Below, one piece after another: positions 51,901-63,924 of a DNA stretch of 64,000 nt. A model generated the notes under the pieces. It saw only the letters and a program-made list of their open reading frames with translations. It was not told the DNA's origin and searched no databases. The stretch is from Rusavskia elegans (lineage: Eukaryota > Ascomycota > Lecanoromycetes > Teloschistales > Teloschistaceae), in assembly GCA_011316305.1 (NCBI GenBank), contig SAUG01000027.1, positions 186,001 through 250,000 of the forward strand, written 5' to 3'. The position numbers and the translations under genes were made by a program. Each line of letters starts with the position of its first letter. The first letter of the stretch is position 1.

Positions 51901-54900
51901 TTTACTTAGCTAGATAGTAATTAAACTAGTTAATATAAATATATCTATGGATTTATTCTAGAATACTATTTCAATTTACCTAGACTGTAATATATATTAC
52001 TAATAAACTCTTTAGCGCTATTAAAAAAGCCTCTTTCGATAACTCTATTTTCGCTCTTTCAGAGGAGCTTTACGATATACTAGAAAAGGTTTTATTTAAT
52101 AAAAATAAGGCCTATAATAATAAAGAACCGCCTTAAAGAAAAGAATTTAGAATGGACGCGGATAATATTATAATTATATATAAAGAGTCTGAACTATTTA
52201 TATCTATATAGAAATAACTATCTATAAAAAGGAATTCGATATTAATAGTTAAAAATAATTCGGAACTAATATTATATCGGCGTTTAGATAATAAACTAGA
52301 TCTCTTTACTTTTTTTTTTAGAATATAGTACGAAATTAGTAAAATAATATAGTATTAGTACTAGAATTTACTCGAAGTCTTTAGTTTTATTAGAAATATC
52401 GAATTACTTCGAACCCTATCTAATATTATTACTACTCTTAAAAAATATATTAGATAATAACTTTCCCTATTCCTTCTACGCTGAAGACTATTTAAACTAT
52501 ACCCGGAAAAGCTATCTACCGTGATATCGGATAAAAAGATCTAGAAATAGAATATAGTTTAAAGTAAATTTTTTTATAGATTTATATATTTCTTTAATAT
52601 CGTATAGTTTTTTTAGACTATTATTATTTAATTAAAATCCGAAAAAGAATATATATTAGGCCTGTTTATTTTATTTTTAAACTATCCGAATTCTATTATT
52701 TAAATACATAGATTATATCTATTCTCTTCTACTCTAGCTAGTACGCGTATTATCTAGATAGTATACCTCTTTTTCTATCGGATATTATTACCTATCGATA
52801 TAGATATAAAAAATATAATTATATAGACGTAGAATATTATTTTAATAGGATTTTCGCTATTAGAAAAGACTTTTTTAGCGATATTATAACTTTAAGCTAT
52901 AGTATACTAATAACTTAGATATAAGAACTATATCTAGATACTCGTTTCCTAATCGAATTAAAAAAATATCTAAAATATCTACTATCGAAGTTAAAAGAAT
53001 TATTATTTACCTATAAAATTATTTTAATAGTTTCTTTTTATCGCGTTTTAAAGCGTATTTTTAATATTTATATAGACTACCGGTATAAAGGAATTTAAGG
53101 AGCTATATATCCTATACCTATTAATTATATTTCGGAGTAAATTATTCGTAATACTATAGTACCTAGTAGAAAAGAAATTAACCTCTTTTAGCTATTACTA
53201 CTACTATAGAGCGAACTCGAGATTATATATTACGGCAGATCTTATTTTAAATAATATACTTTATAGAAGACGCTATCTATTTCCTTTACTATCTTTATTA
53301 ATACTTTCGGGGTCTATTAGAATATATATCGATCGCTTATAGATATTTATATAATTATTACTATACTGGACTAGCGATAATAGAAAAAAAGATCTAATAT
53401 CTTTCTATAAATATTAGGGCCTTATACTAGTAAATTCTTTAGCGTTATATAAACTCTTTAGCCTAATATATTACGACTTTATAAAAATAGTATAGCAATA
53501 AATACTAATAGAAAGGAAACTATTATTCTCGCGTATACGATATTAAATATAGGTAATATACTATAATAGATAATCAGCAGATCTTTTTTTTTTTAAATAT
53601 TATATAGATATTCTAAATATCTCGTTACTATAAATTAGCGGGTAAATCTAATATTTAATATATATTATAATATCTATATCTACTATTATATTATTTAGTA
53701 TATTTTTCTAATTCGAGATATTTTCTATAATATATATACTAATTCTTAGCTAGTAAACGATCTAAAGGCGACGCTTTTATATAAATTAGCCAATATCGTA
53801 GCGTAATATTCTTTAAATCGCTAGATATAAATTCTAAACTATTTCTTTTTTTAGTAATCGCTCTAGCGCTAGATATTATTCGAGGTTACCTAATAGATAC
53901 TATCTATTCTAAGTACGCGGGTATTATAAAATAGTTAATATAAATTTTATTTAATACTATTTTAACTAAAGAAACTAAGATTTTATTCTATATAAAACTA
54001 TAAAGGTTTCCCTTTTTTCTAGAATAGGCGAAATTATAATGACCTCTATATTATCTTAAAAGATATAGAGTATAGAAATATACTAAATTCTCTCTTATTA
54101 CGTCTATTCTTTTTAGAATTTAGCTTTTATTTAATCTAATAGACCTTTACTATATCTTTATAGTATAAGCTATAATTACGGAAATATTCAGTATAGATCC
54201 TATAGACTATATAGTATACTACTACGCTAATATAGCCTATAGTAATACTATTATTCTATTATTTAGTATTAGTCCCGAAAACCGAGATTAGTTAGACTAG
54301 CTACTAAAATAAAAATATAAGTTTCTCTAGCGGCTATATAAATATACGACGATCGCTTCTATTCTAAATTTTAAATATAATACTAATCTACGATTTTTAT
54401 TCTAAACTTCTATTTCTAGTTCTTTCCGCCTAGATAAATTATTTAGTAATTTTATAGAAAAGCTTTTTAGCTATACTAGTCTTAAAGATAATAATAAGGT
54501 TTTTAGCGTATTATAAAGAAGTTAACTCTAAAAAAAATTTATTATCGATAGTATTAATAAAAAGACTCTTATTTTTTTATATTTATATTAGCCGCCCTAA
54601 TATCTATATCGTCCTCTATTTTAGCGAAATTACCGTGAAATACGCTATACTAAATAACTATACTATATTTATAGCTAAAGGTATATATCGGTAAAAATCT
54701 CCCGGCTATATTAAATTCGAAATCCTTTCTACTTTTTTTTTTAACCTACTTTCTTCCGTATTCTATTATATATATATTATTCGATCTATTTACTTTTAAA
54801 CTTTTCCTTTAGCTTTAAATACTAACTAATTAATTGTCTTCCTTTCTAGTAGTTATAAGTAAGCTGTTATATAAATTAATAAATATAATATCGTTAAAAC

Positions 54901-55300
54901 CCTCTTTAGTTAAAAGAATTTCTAGTAATACTTTCGGTTCCTATTAGCCGGTTTATATCTAGAGAACGATATAAACCTTTCGGAAAAGTTAGTATAAATC
55001 TATTAGAAGTATCCTTTATTACTTAGATATTTACTTCTCTATAGTAAATAGAACGATAGTATTAAGGAAGAAATAGAAAAGGTAGTAGTTATAGGCGATA
55101 AAATATATCTAGAACCTTTTACTATTAGGTACTAGTAGATATTATAGGTTAAGAAAAATTTATATTAGCCTATAAGAACTAGTCTAAGAATAGAAGATAG
55201 GAAATTTTTATAGATACTATAAGACGCCTACTATTAGGAAAATAATAAGCTATATATTATTCTACCTGATATACGTATTTAATAGTATTCTAAAATCAAC
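51900..55300 (+). pseudogene. Large unidentified protein relic of E2, homologous to E1
   Basis: Counterpart of E1 19330-22450. Readable parts are ITNKLFSAIKKASFDNS near 51995, a charged DADNIIIIYKESE stretch near 52160, LRQRLFKLYPEKLSTVIS near 52470-52520, YQGLILVNSLALYK near 53400, and SNTIILLFSIS near 54240. It continues through FIIDSINKKTLIF near 54540 to about 55300. Interruptions are TAA/TAG. The repeated order of conserved blocks in two independent insertions makes this the likely mobility protein of the family. No catalytic motif was recognised. It ends shortly before the foldback element. Confidence 0.55.
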
Positions 55301-55468
55301 TTTACCGATTCGTAAGTTTTTCGATTTCTCTAATTATATATTTTTATCCTAATCTTTACTTTCTAATTATCTATACTGCGTTTAGAATATGAAATCCGGG
55401 TTCTATCTAAATATAAATTTAATAATATATCGCTGATTATATAAATATTAGAAAATCTAAATATATTA

Positions 55469-56304
55469 GAGTCACCTATATATTTTGTAGCAACAAGTTG
55501 ATTATAAATTAATAGAAGATTTAAATTAATTTACATCTATCTAAAAGTCGAAAAGAAATTATAAGAAATTAAAAATTAGATTCTGAATTAATTTTAAATC
55601 GTTGTTATTACTAATTAGAAATCCTATTCATCTACTAGTTAGTAATAATTAGTTTTTAGTAACTGGTTAATTTGAATTTAAATCTATTATAGATTTATAG
55701 ATGTATTTAACTACTAGTTAGAAACTAATTAGATTTAGTTTATTCCTAACAACAATTCAATAACAAGTTAATAACAAAATAGAAAAAAATATATTTATTA
55801 TTAGAATAATAGAAAGTTTTTATTACTAGAGACTTTAGTCTAGAGGTAAAGTATTACTATTAGGAATATTCCTACCTAGTAATAGTAATTTCCTAATTAG
55901 GTCTAGCTCCTTTAGAGGTTTAGCGTTCGAATCTCGTCGAGAGACTTTTGGAAAAAAAATTCAAACTGATTTCTAGAGGTAAGTAAAATCGATACCTCGT
56001 TTCCGATTAAAGATTCTAGACGGCGCTAACTAGATCTAGAAGGTTCTAAGATTCGAAGTCGATAACCCGATTTATTTTTCTATTTTTAATACCTTAAGAT
56101 ATCTAAGATATCGAGTTAGTAAAAACTTTCTATTAATTTATTATTGAATTACTATTATGGTTTAACTTGTAGGTTTTTATTGTTAGATATAACCTAAATT
56201 TCTACTAACTCCGAGTTATATCCGAATCCTAAAAATCTTATTGTTGAACCAAACTTGTTGTTGGCTTGTTGTTAACTTGTTGCTAGAATTTATACAGGTG
56301 ACCC
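55469..56304. mobile_element. TA-flanked foldback/MITE-like element (836 bp)
   Basis: The ends GAGTCACCTATATA (55469) and, inverted, GGGTCACCTGTATA (56304) are flanked by TA on each side (55467-55468, 56305-56306). Inverted similarity extends inward (TAGCAACAAGTT, CAATAACAAGTT, and AATAGAAAGTTTTTACTA-like arms at 55808 and about 56125), giving a foldback shape. CA/TG survive in the arms, so RIP was weak. It has no transposase frame. TA target and size suit a non-autonomous Tc1/mariner-type element. It lies inside E2 and so is later. A tRNA-like module sits in its middle. Confidence 0.75.
55829..55945 (+). pseudogene. tRNA-like module inside the foldback element
   Basis: An A-box-like TTTAGTCTAGAGGTAAAG (55834-55851) is followed by a B-box-like GCGTTCGAATCTCG (55923-55936), about 75 bases apart, in the order of a + strand pol III gene with a long middle. 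The arms do not give a full cloverleaf. Its A box resembles the degraded module at 12722-12826. It could be a captured tRNA gene with intron or a SINE head nested in the element. Confidence 0.45.
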
Positions 56305-56306
56305 TA

Positions 56307-59300
56307 AGGTATCGTCTTACCTTTAAGGTCGGTAACTTTATTCGAGCTAGGTAGGCGTTCGCGAGGGTAGACGGGCTATTTACCTACGACTATTTAAGTT
56401 TAAGCCGAATACTCTTTATATAGGTTACTTAGATTAACGGATTTAATTCTACGAAGCTTAATCCTATCCCCGTACTAAAAGATATCGAAAAGAATTAGTA
56501 TTATCGGCTTACTAGGGATTAGGTTTAAGAAATTATATCTACTTACTATAAGACGGAAATAGAAGAAATATAGAAGGATTTCCTTTAAATAGGGTAGTTC
56601 GATACTATTTCTATATTATAATTATAATATCTAATTAATATAGATACTAGTAGATTACTTATTTAAACTTCTTTTTTAGATAAGATTTTAGCTTCGCGGT
56701 CGCCGTATTAGGGTATTATATAATTTAAATAGCTATTTCCGTATATATTAAATTTTAAAAAAGATAACTACTATATATATTTTTCTATATATATAATATA
56801 CGCTCGCTATTAATTACTATCTATCGTATTTATTAGAATCTATTTTATTTAGTATCTCGAAAGCGAAGTTCTACCGCCTATCTAAAGTACTAACCTCTAC
56901 TCTACTATATAAGATTCGAAACCTCCGGAATAAAATCCCCCCGTCTAGTACCGTTTTTATTTTTAAAAAATAGCTAGTCGGTATTACTACTATATAGAGA
57001 ATCGTAATATATAAATAAAAGTAAATATCTAGTACTTTTATAGATTAGCTACTAATCTATATATCGGTCTAATCCTATTTTAACTTCTATAAAAAACGAT
57101 CTCTTCCTAATATTCCTAAACGCTTCCTTCGGCTATACTATCTATATTAGCGGAGCTATAGTAATCTAGATATTAAAAGCTAATAAATATTATTTAGTAT
57201 AGGTATATATTCCTGGCTCTTTTATCTATTATTTTTTCTATAGTTCTAAATACTTCCTTATTAGGTTAATTTTAGAATATAACCGCCAGGACTTTAGGAA
57301 GCTATAAAATACTATAGATAAGTTTATTAAAAAAAAACCCTAAGGCCTAGCTACTTTTTAGAGGTATAAAAAAGTATTAAAAATATATTTTACCGCTTTA
57401 CTATTTATTTCCGCTATAGATAAGCGTAGCGTTTAAATACGTATTTAAATATACTAGGTAGTTATTAAATAGATAGGTTATAACGCGTCAAGTTAATAAT
57501 TAAGTTTTAGCCGGAAAGGTATCTACGCGCCTTCTAGAATTAAAATAGTATTAATCTATTTTCTATCTGATTCTTTATATATATAAATATAGCGTTTAAA
57601 TACGCGATTTAATATATTAGATTATTATTAGGCGCGTTCGTAGAACTATATCGTAATATTATATCTAAAACTATTAATATACTAATAAAGCTTTAATATA
57701 AATAAATAGGCAGATAAATAGGCGGCAGAACTATTAAATATCTTTTTAAATATTTTAAAGTCCTTTATATAAAGTCTTCTATTAACTACTATCGAGAAAC
57801 TCGTTTTACTATATTCTAATAATTTTAGATTCCGTAAAATCTTATATTTAACCTAATTATTCCGGAACTTTTCTAATACCGCCCTAAACTATCCTAACTA
57901 TAATTTCTAGATTTCGACTATTCTTTTATTTTAGCTATTAGTATACGCTACTATTATTTCCTTCGTCTACTCTAATCTCTTTTCTACTATTATAGCGAGG
58001 ATAATAAACCTATTTCTAGATCCTCTATAGTATACCGCTATCGCTGTAGTAAAAAAGACTATAAGACTAGACTATAATATAATAATATCGGTATCTAAAT
58101 AAGAAAAACTATATTATATTAATTTAAGATAGTCTAAACTATAAATTAGACTATAAATCTTTTAATCTTTTATAAACTAAAACTTTATAATATAATATTA
58201 ACTTTAGGCGTAGCAACGATATATATATACCGGGACCTCTATTATACGATATCTAAAGAAGCTCTCTAATATATTATAGGTAAAGTATACCTTATTATAT
58301 CTAGGAATCTACTAGATATATATTTCTGTATTATCTATATTAGATTATATTAACTCTTTACTATTTTTTTTAACTATAAAAATATATCTTTCCGAAATGC
58401 TTTTAAAACTATATAAACAGGTATAGAAATAATATAGATACTATAACGGATAGGTGGTATATTTATAGAATATTAGAAATAAAGTTATAAGCCGGGAATC
58501 CAGACTAGTAAAGTACCGTAAATAAAATATCAATTAAAATTCTTCTATTAGATTATTTATATTTAAATAAATTCGAGGAGCTAAAAATATAAGCCGCCTT
58601 TTCGATTACTAAATCTATTAACTAATTCCTTCTATATTTATTTCCTAATAGTATATCTATTTAATTTTAGTCTAGCTTTAAAGGACTAGAGCGTATCTAC
58701 TAACCTGCCTGCTCGGTTTTAGCTATCTATAGGATTACTATCTTATTTCGAACTAATAGCGGACTTAGATAATCTATATATAGGAACGATATATAGAAGA
58801 TACGGAGATATAAATATTAATAGTAATAACCTAGAAGGTCTAACTACTATAAATAAAGTAATAAATATTAAATCGGTAGCTAATACTATATATAATAGGG
58901 TTTTTAGAAATATTCGATTCCTACTATCTTTTTCGAGTTTTTATCTTATAAAGCCTACGTATTTCTATGGAGAAATTATGAAATTATCTATATAGTCTAG
59001 ATATAAGTAATATTCTCTTCCTATTATATTTTTTTAATAATACGTTTATAGATACCTTATACTACTAACTATTATTTTCGCCGAATAGTCTTTTTTCCTT
59101 TATACGCGATATTCCTAATAGAAAAGCGGACGAGTATATATAGTTTAAAGAAGATTATTCGATAAAAATTTTATCGGTCGTATTACTAAAAGCGGCTTTC
59201 TTATATAGAAGCTAATAAGTTAGGCAGGTTCTTTTTTATCTATATTACGATTTCTATACGATAGTACCTTTCTATTAGTAGTAGAGCTATAAACTATAAA

Positions 59301-59810
59301 ATAGATAACTCGCGGAGATAATTAGTACTATCGTTTAGTAATAAAGTTTATTAATAATCTTTTCGAGTACTATAGACTATAGACAGAATATAAATAGTTT
59401 ATAATAGCTAATTAACGATTATCAAAGAGTTTTTAAATAACTTAATACTATATAGGAACTTCTATCTAATAACCGGTAATAAAAGTAATAACTTAAATTT
59501 AAAGTTTTTTATAATAGCGTATTATCGTAAGATTTACTATTAAGATAAATTATAGAGTTTATACCAAGTTAATAAGCTGTCTATAAATAGTTAAGTAATA
59601 ACTTTCTATTTTTTAAAATAGTAACTTAATAGTTAGATAGTTATAATAGCTAGTTAGTAAATAATAGAAAGTTTAGATAAACTATAGTTATAGTAAACTT
59701 ATACTAACCTGAATATCTATAACGAGTTCTTAAAAACTAATATTATACGAAAGTTATATATTAACAGTATTTCTATAGATACTTAGCAGCTTGTTACGTG
59801 GTAGGGGTTT
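56307..59810 (+). pseudogene. 3' arm of E2 with unassigned coding traces
   Basis: Several + strand stretches are broken mainly by RIP-type stops. One is a long one from about 56890 to 58250, with VFIFKKQLVGITTIQR near 56960 and SRSSIVYRYRCSKKDYK near 58010-58060. No family was recognised. From about 59400 to 59800 the DNA is AT-rich without a frame. It could be a second gene of E2, or another element joined to it; the far right end (GTGGTAGGGGTTTGACCC) keeps CA/TG. Confidence 0.35.
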
Positions 59811-59831
59811 GACCCTAAGATAAACTATACG

Positions 59832-62800
59832 GACCGTATTAAGCTAGATAAAACGTTTAATAAATTCTATAAATAAGGTAAAATAGAATATTCCGAATAG
59901 CTAACGTCTTTCGTATACCCTGTTTTTATAGTATAGAGGACTCTCCTAGATAGTACGAAGAAGGGACGAGTAGTAGTTAATATTCGAAGCTTTAACGCTA
60001 TTACGGAATCGGATAGCTATCCTCTTCTACTATAAGCGGATATTATTACTTTAGTATTAGGGTACTTCTATATTTCGGTCGTTAATACTATAGAATAGTT
60101 TTATTAGTTTAGAATTAAACGCCGTAATCGTTATAAACTTACTATAACTTTTTATTATAGATAGGAGCAAGCTTCGATAGCGTTTATAGAATATAAGGGC
60201 TTACTGCTATATATATAGTACTAGACCGATAAAATATTCTACTCGTTTAAAGATTTCGCTAAAATCTATATAGATAATATTATTATTTTCTTATATAGTT
60301 TAGAAGAATATTTAGAGTACTTGGATTAAGTTTTCGCTCTATTCCGAAAAAAACAAGTTAGTCTCGCGCCTTCTAAGTTATTTAGAGGATATCCTTTAGC
60401 TCGCTTACTTAGATAACGTATTAATATACTAGGAATAACTACCTTAGAGGATAAGATTAAAGCTATCTTAGAAAAGGCTTTTACTAAATATCTACGGGAT
60501 CTAAAAACCTATTTCGGAATAACTAGCTAGCTATATTATATAATCGCAGGATATATATAGCTTGCCGAGCCTCTATAGAAGAGAAAGATTCTACTTATAA
60601 AAAGACTCGGACGAGGCTTTAAACGTAAGCTCTAATTAACGAAGTTAAAGTATAATTCTATTCTAGAAGAAAAGGAATTATTTCGGATACTATAAATAGC
60701 GTTTAAATTACTAATCTTTTTCTATTATTTCGACTCTATAAGGAAGTTCTATATCGACCTAGATATATTAATGTAATTCGGCTTTATAATAATTATCTAC
60801 GATAAGAATTTTCTATCTATTAAAGTATAGTAAATGATATTCCTAAATAAATACCTTAATAGCGCCGAATAGAATTATTAGCCTATCGAATTAGAAATTA
60901 CCGGAGTTATCTAAATAGTAAGAAAAACTTACTATTTTATTAATTTTTTTTTATAAAGCTACTAGTAATTATATATACTGATTACTCGGCGGCGGTCCCG
61001 ATTTTAAAGTAGATCTTGCTTAAAATAATAAGTACCGATAAGTTGAATCTAAGACTTGTTTATATATTATAGTACCTTTCGGCTTTTAATATTAAATTAC
61101 GCTATAAAGTAGATAAGATTAATATCGTTCCTAATATTTTATTATAATTTAAGACGAAGCTCCTCTATACGCCGGTTAAAAATAAAGAAGGTATTCTAAA
61201 TATACTATACGGAAATACCGAGCTTAATAATAAAGAAGATATCCTATAATATACCCCGGATACTATTATACTAATATATTATATAACGTTCGTCGAAATA
61301 GTAGATAAATTTAAATAGCGTATTAAAAAAGGCTACGCTAATAATAAACGATAGATCAAAATTATTATAATACTACGAATCTAAAAACTAGATTCTAATA
61401 TTAAAAATAACGAATATCGTATATCGGGTATTAAGTTCCGAATATATAATAAACTCTTCTACTATATTTCTAAAAATAGCCGAAATCGATTCTATATTCC
61501 GGATAAGCTCGTAGGTAAGGTTATCGGCGAAGCTTATAACCGATATTATTAAAGGTATTATCGTATATATAAGGAACTCTCTCTATCGATTTTTATTTAT
61601 AATATATATAAGAAGATTAAAGAATATATAGAGTACTGCTAGTAATACTAGTTAGATTAAATAAAGCGGTATAGATCCTATAGCTTCTTTAATCTAATTT
61701 CTCCGAAGATACTATTTTATATAATTATAATAGACTTTATACTCGCGTTATCTATAAAGTTTTCTACTAAAGATTATATACTAACGATTATATATAAATA
61801 TATTAAAAAGGTTCTACTAATTTCTAGATAGATTTCTTATTCCGTCGTTAATTAGGCGAACCTTATTATTACTATCTTATTCGAATATAACTAGAGAATC
61901 CCTTTAGCTATTATTAGTAATAGGAATTATAAATTTATATTATCTTTCTAGCGCCAGATTTTCTAGAAGCTAGGAATAAAAACTCGAGTATCTATAATAT
62001 ATTATCTATAAATCGATAGATAATCGGAGTATACTAATTAAATAGTAGAAATTAGTCTCTATTTCTAGTTTATAGAATATCTAGATAATAATTAGACTAA
62101 AGCTATTTTTTTCCTATAGTTCGTACTTAATAATATAACCAGCTTCGCTACTAGTATAGCCTTTAATAAATTAGTACTAGGCTTTCGATCTAAAGATATA
62201 ATTAGTATTTTATTAGATCTACCGCCGGAAAATATAGAACGCCTAAAACCTATTAAACGCGTAGAAATAGAAGATATAATAGCTTTTAGTATCGTTTTCT
62301 CTAAAGTCCGTTATAATAACCTATATAAAGCTAGATCCTTTAAATTAGGTAATAAAGTTTTCCTAAAACTTTATTACGGATATACGCTACTAGATATTAC
62401 TAATCGAAAGCTTTCGTATTAATAAACCAGTCCGTTTAAAATAATTTATAAAATCGGATACTTTATATACGAATTAGAATTTTTTACTACTATAAAAATC
62501 TATCCTATTATTTCTATAGCCTAATTAGAACTAGCGCCGACTAACGATAATTCTTTTAACCGGCCTCCGGTTAATAATAAGCCTTCTATTATCGAAATAG
62601 AATTTCCGGAAAAAGATCCTAATTAATTCGAGGTAGAATAGATTATAGATTAGCGAAAGGTACGCTAGCGCTTCTATTATCTAGTTAAATAGAAAGGCTA
62701 TAGGCTATAATATAATAGCTAGTATAGATTATAAGATTTAACGTACTATATAGATCTTATTAATAAATATAATAAATATTTCCCCCTTCTATCTAGACTT
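59832..62800 (+). pseudogene. Gypsy G RT, RNase H, integrase and chromodomain
   Basis: Second half of the G polyprotein. RT starts with DRIKLDKTF, then GRVVVNIRSFNAIT near 59970 and YIDNIIIFLYS (from YLDDIVIFS) near 60270. RNase H shows PIELEITGVIQIVRKT near 60880-60930. Integrase has the C-rich binding region near 61600 (Cys altered), then the catalytic core near 61730-62100, including RFLIPSLI near 61840. The C-terminal part has LVLGFRSKD-like sequence near 62170. A chromodomain follows at about 62625-62770 (RRFYYLVK.KGYRL...WYRLQDL pattern), which in chromoviruses targets insertion to heterochromatin. Stops are RIP-type. Domain order and length are normal once E2 is removed. Confidence 0.9.
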
Positions 62801-63269
62801 TATTATCCGTAATAATCTAATTATACCCTAACGGTACTATTGTAACCGGAGCCTTAAATATCTACGCCGTTAATAAACCCTCTTTACTATTCCGGACTAA
62901 AATTAAAGCGTTTATAAATTATTATATCTTACCGGCGCTTTATATATTCGACCTGGTATAATTATATTTCTTTTTATATTCGGTAAGATACTACTACTAT
63001 TTATTAAACTCTAATTTAGAAATTCTATTACTAGACGCTATAGTATAATAGTAGTACGTACCGCCCCTATTTAAGTAATAAAAAAATTAGCTCGACCGTT
63101 CTATTAGCCGCTCTTTATTATTTAGAGATTCTAGTATAGCCCGGGTTCGATTTCTAGTAGTACTATTTTCTTTTTAACCTTTTAGCGCCTTTATTTTTAG
63201 CGTTTTTAAAGTTTTTAAACGTTTAATACGAGTATCGAAGGCGATACTATTTTTCTATTTTATTATATT
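62800..63269 (+). other. 3' untranslated region of Gypsy G
   Basis: Non-coding stretch between the chromodomain and the 3' LTR. A GGGTTCGATTTC motif at 63141-63152 resembles a tRNA B box, but no A box with sound spacing was seen. The last bases before the LTR should hold the polypurine tract; none is obvious after RIP. Confidence 0.5.
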
Positions 63270-63510
63270 TATTATAAGCTATTTAAGCTGCCTAGAGCTT
63301 ATATAGAGCTTAGTAGATATAGAGGTACTAGCCGATAGTACCGGCTAACTAATACGCTGACTAAACCCCGTTAACCGCGGCTTATTAACTCTATAGGATT
63401 CGTTATTTAATTAAATCTAGCGTTCAGCCTTGTTCGTTTATTTATAGATAAACTTTTTATCTATATAGAAATATCAAGCTATTGTTATCATTTTAAATCG
63501 ATCTATAACA
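63270..63510 (+). repeat. 3' LTR of Gypsy G
   Basis: This 241-bp partner of 28014-28254 has a RIP-altered inner start (TATTATAAGC). Its outer end keeps CA/TG (CAAGCTATTGTTATCATT .. ATCTATAACA). Confidence 0.9.
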
Positions 63511-63548
63511 ATACTATACTATTAATAGTATACAAATGTATATTATTT

Positions 63549-63924
63549 TTAGATATAATTATTTCTACTTTTTCTATTTATATTATAGCGGCGCCGAATA
63601 TATCTTTCGATAGATTTTATAATATAATTAATCTATACTACCTCTTTAATATTAAAAGTTATTTAAAAAAAATATCCGATCTATTTATTAAATCGGAAAT
63701 CGAACCCGCTATTTATCTATATAAATTTAAAGTATAGAAAACTATTCTGTAGTCTACGAATAAAAAAAAAACTAGTAGATCTAATATATTATTATCTAGT
63801 AATAAACTATTAGATAAAGATTATCGCGCTAGCTTTCTAGAATAGAATATCGCGGATATTTTAAAAAGAATAAATAATAGAAAAAATAATAGAAAAAAGA
63901 ATAATAATAAAATTATTAAAAATT
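63549..63924 (+). pseudogene. Right-edge coding-like trace with a basic C-terminal tail
   Basis: A + strand frame interrupted only by TAG/TAA runs to a TAA near 63924. Its end is very basic and Asn/Lys-rich (ASFLEQNIADILKRINNRK near 63830-63885). Such a helix plus basic tail resembles the C-terminus of pogo/Fot1-type transposases, but no DDE domain is in view. It may continue the frame left of G at 27740-28010. Low confidence. Confidence 0.3.

Larger units (their letters stand above)
48307..59831 (+). mobile_element. E2: second large unidentified element, inserted in Gypsy G
   Basis: About 11.5 kb (10.7 kb without the foldback element) splits the G polyprotein between KVYNLLQK and DRIKLDKTF. 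In intact relatives these parts are about adjacent, which places the junctions to within ~15 bases. The outer ends keep CA/TG. The left end has TTTTGTCTTTAGACAA and TTAGCAGCC. The right end, read inverted, has GTTTATCTTAGGGTCAAA and GCTGCTAAG. These resemble the CTTTAG..TTAGCAG ends of E1. It carries the same large protein relic as E1 in the same orientation. The superfamily is not identified. Confidence 0.6.
28014..63510 (+). mobile_element. G: chromodomain Ty3/Gypsy element, split by nested insertions
   Basis: LTR pairs of exactly 241 bp at 28014-28254 and 63270-63510 start TGTTATAAGC (TATTATAAGC in the 3' copy) and end TATAACA (TATAATA in the 5' copy). Flanks ATATT (28009-28013) and ATACT (63511-63515) fit a 5-bp target duplication with one C/T change. 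Removing Copia B (28345-44876) and E2 (about 48307-59831) leaves about 7.4 kb, a normal Gypsy size, with gag, protease, RT, RNase H, integrase and chromodomain in order. The span of 35.5 kb from LTR to LTR is therefore one element opened up by later insertions. Confidence 0.9.

Noticed and set aside
63080..63160. tRNA gene in the G 3' region
   Set aside because: There is a B-box-like GGGTTCGATTTC, but no A box at proper spacing and no paired acceptor.
28014..63510. Two independent solo LTRs of Gypsy G
   Set aside because: Matching flanks (ATATT/ATACT), equal orientation and a complete split Gypsy polyprotein between them fit one element better.
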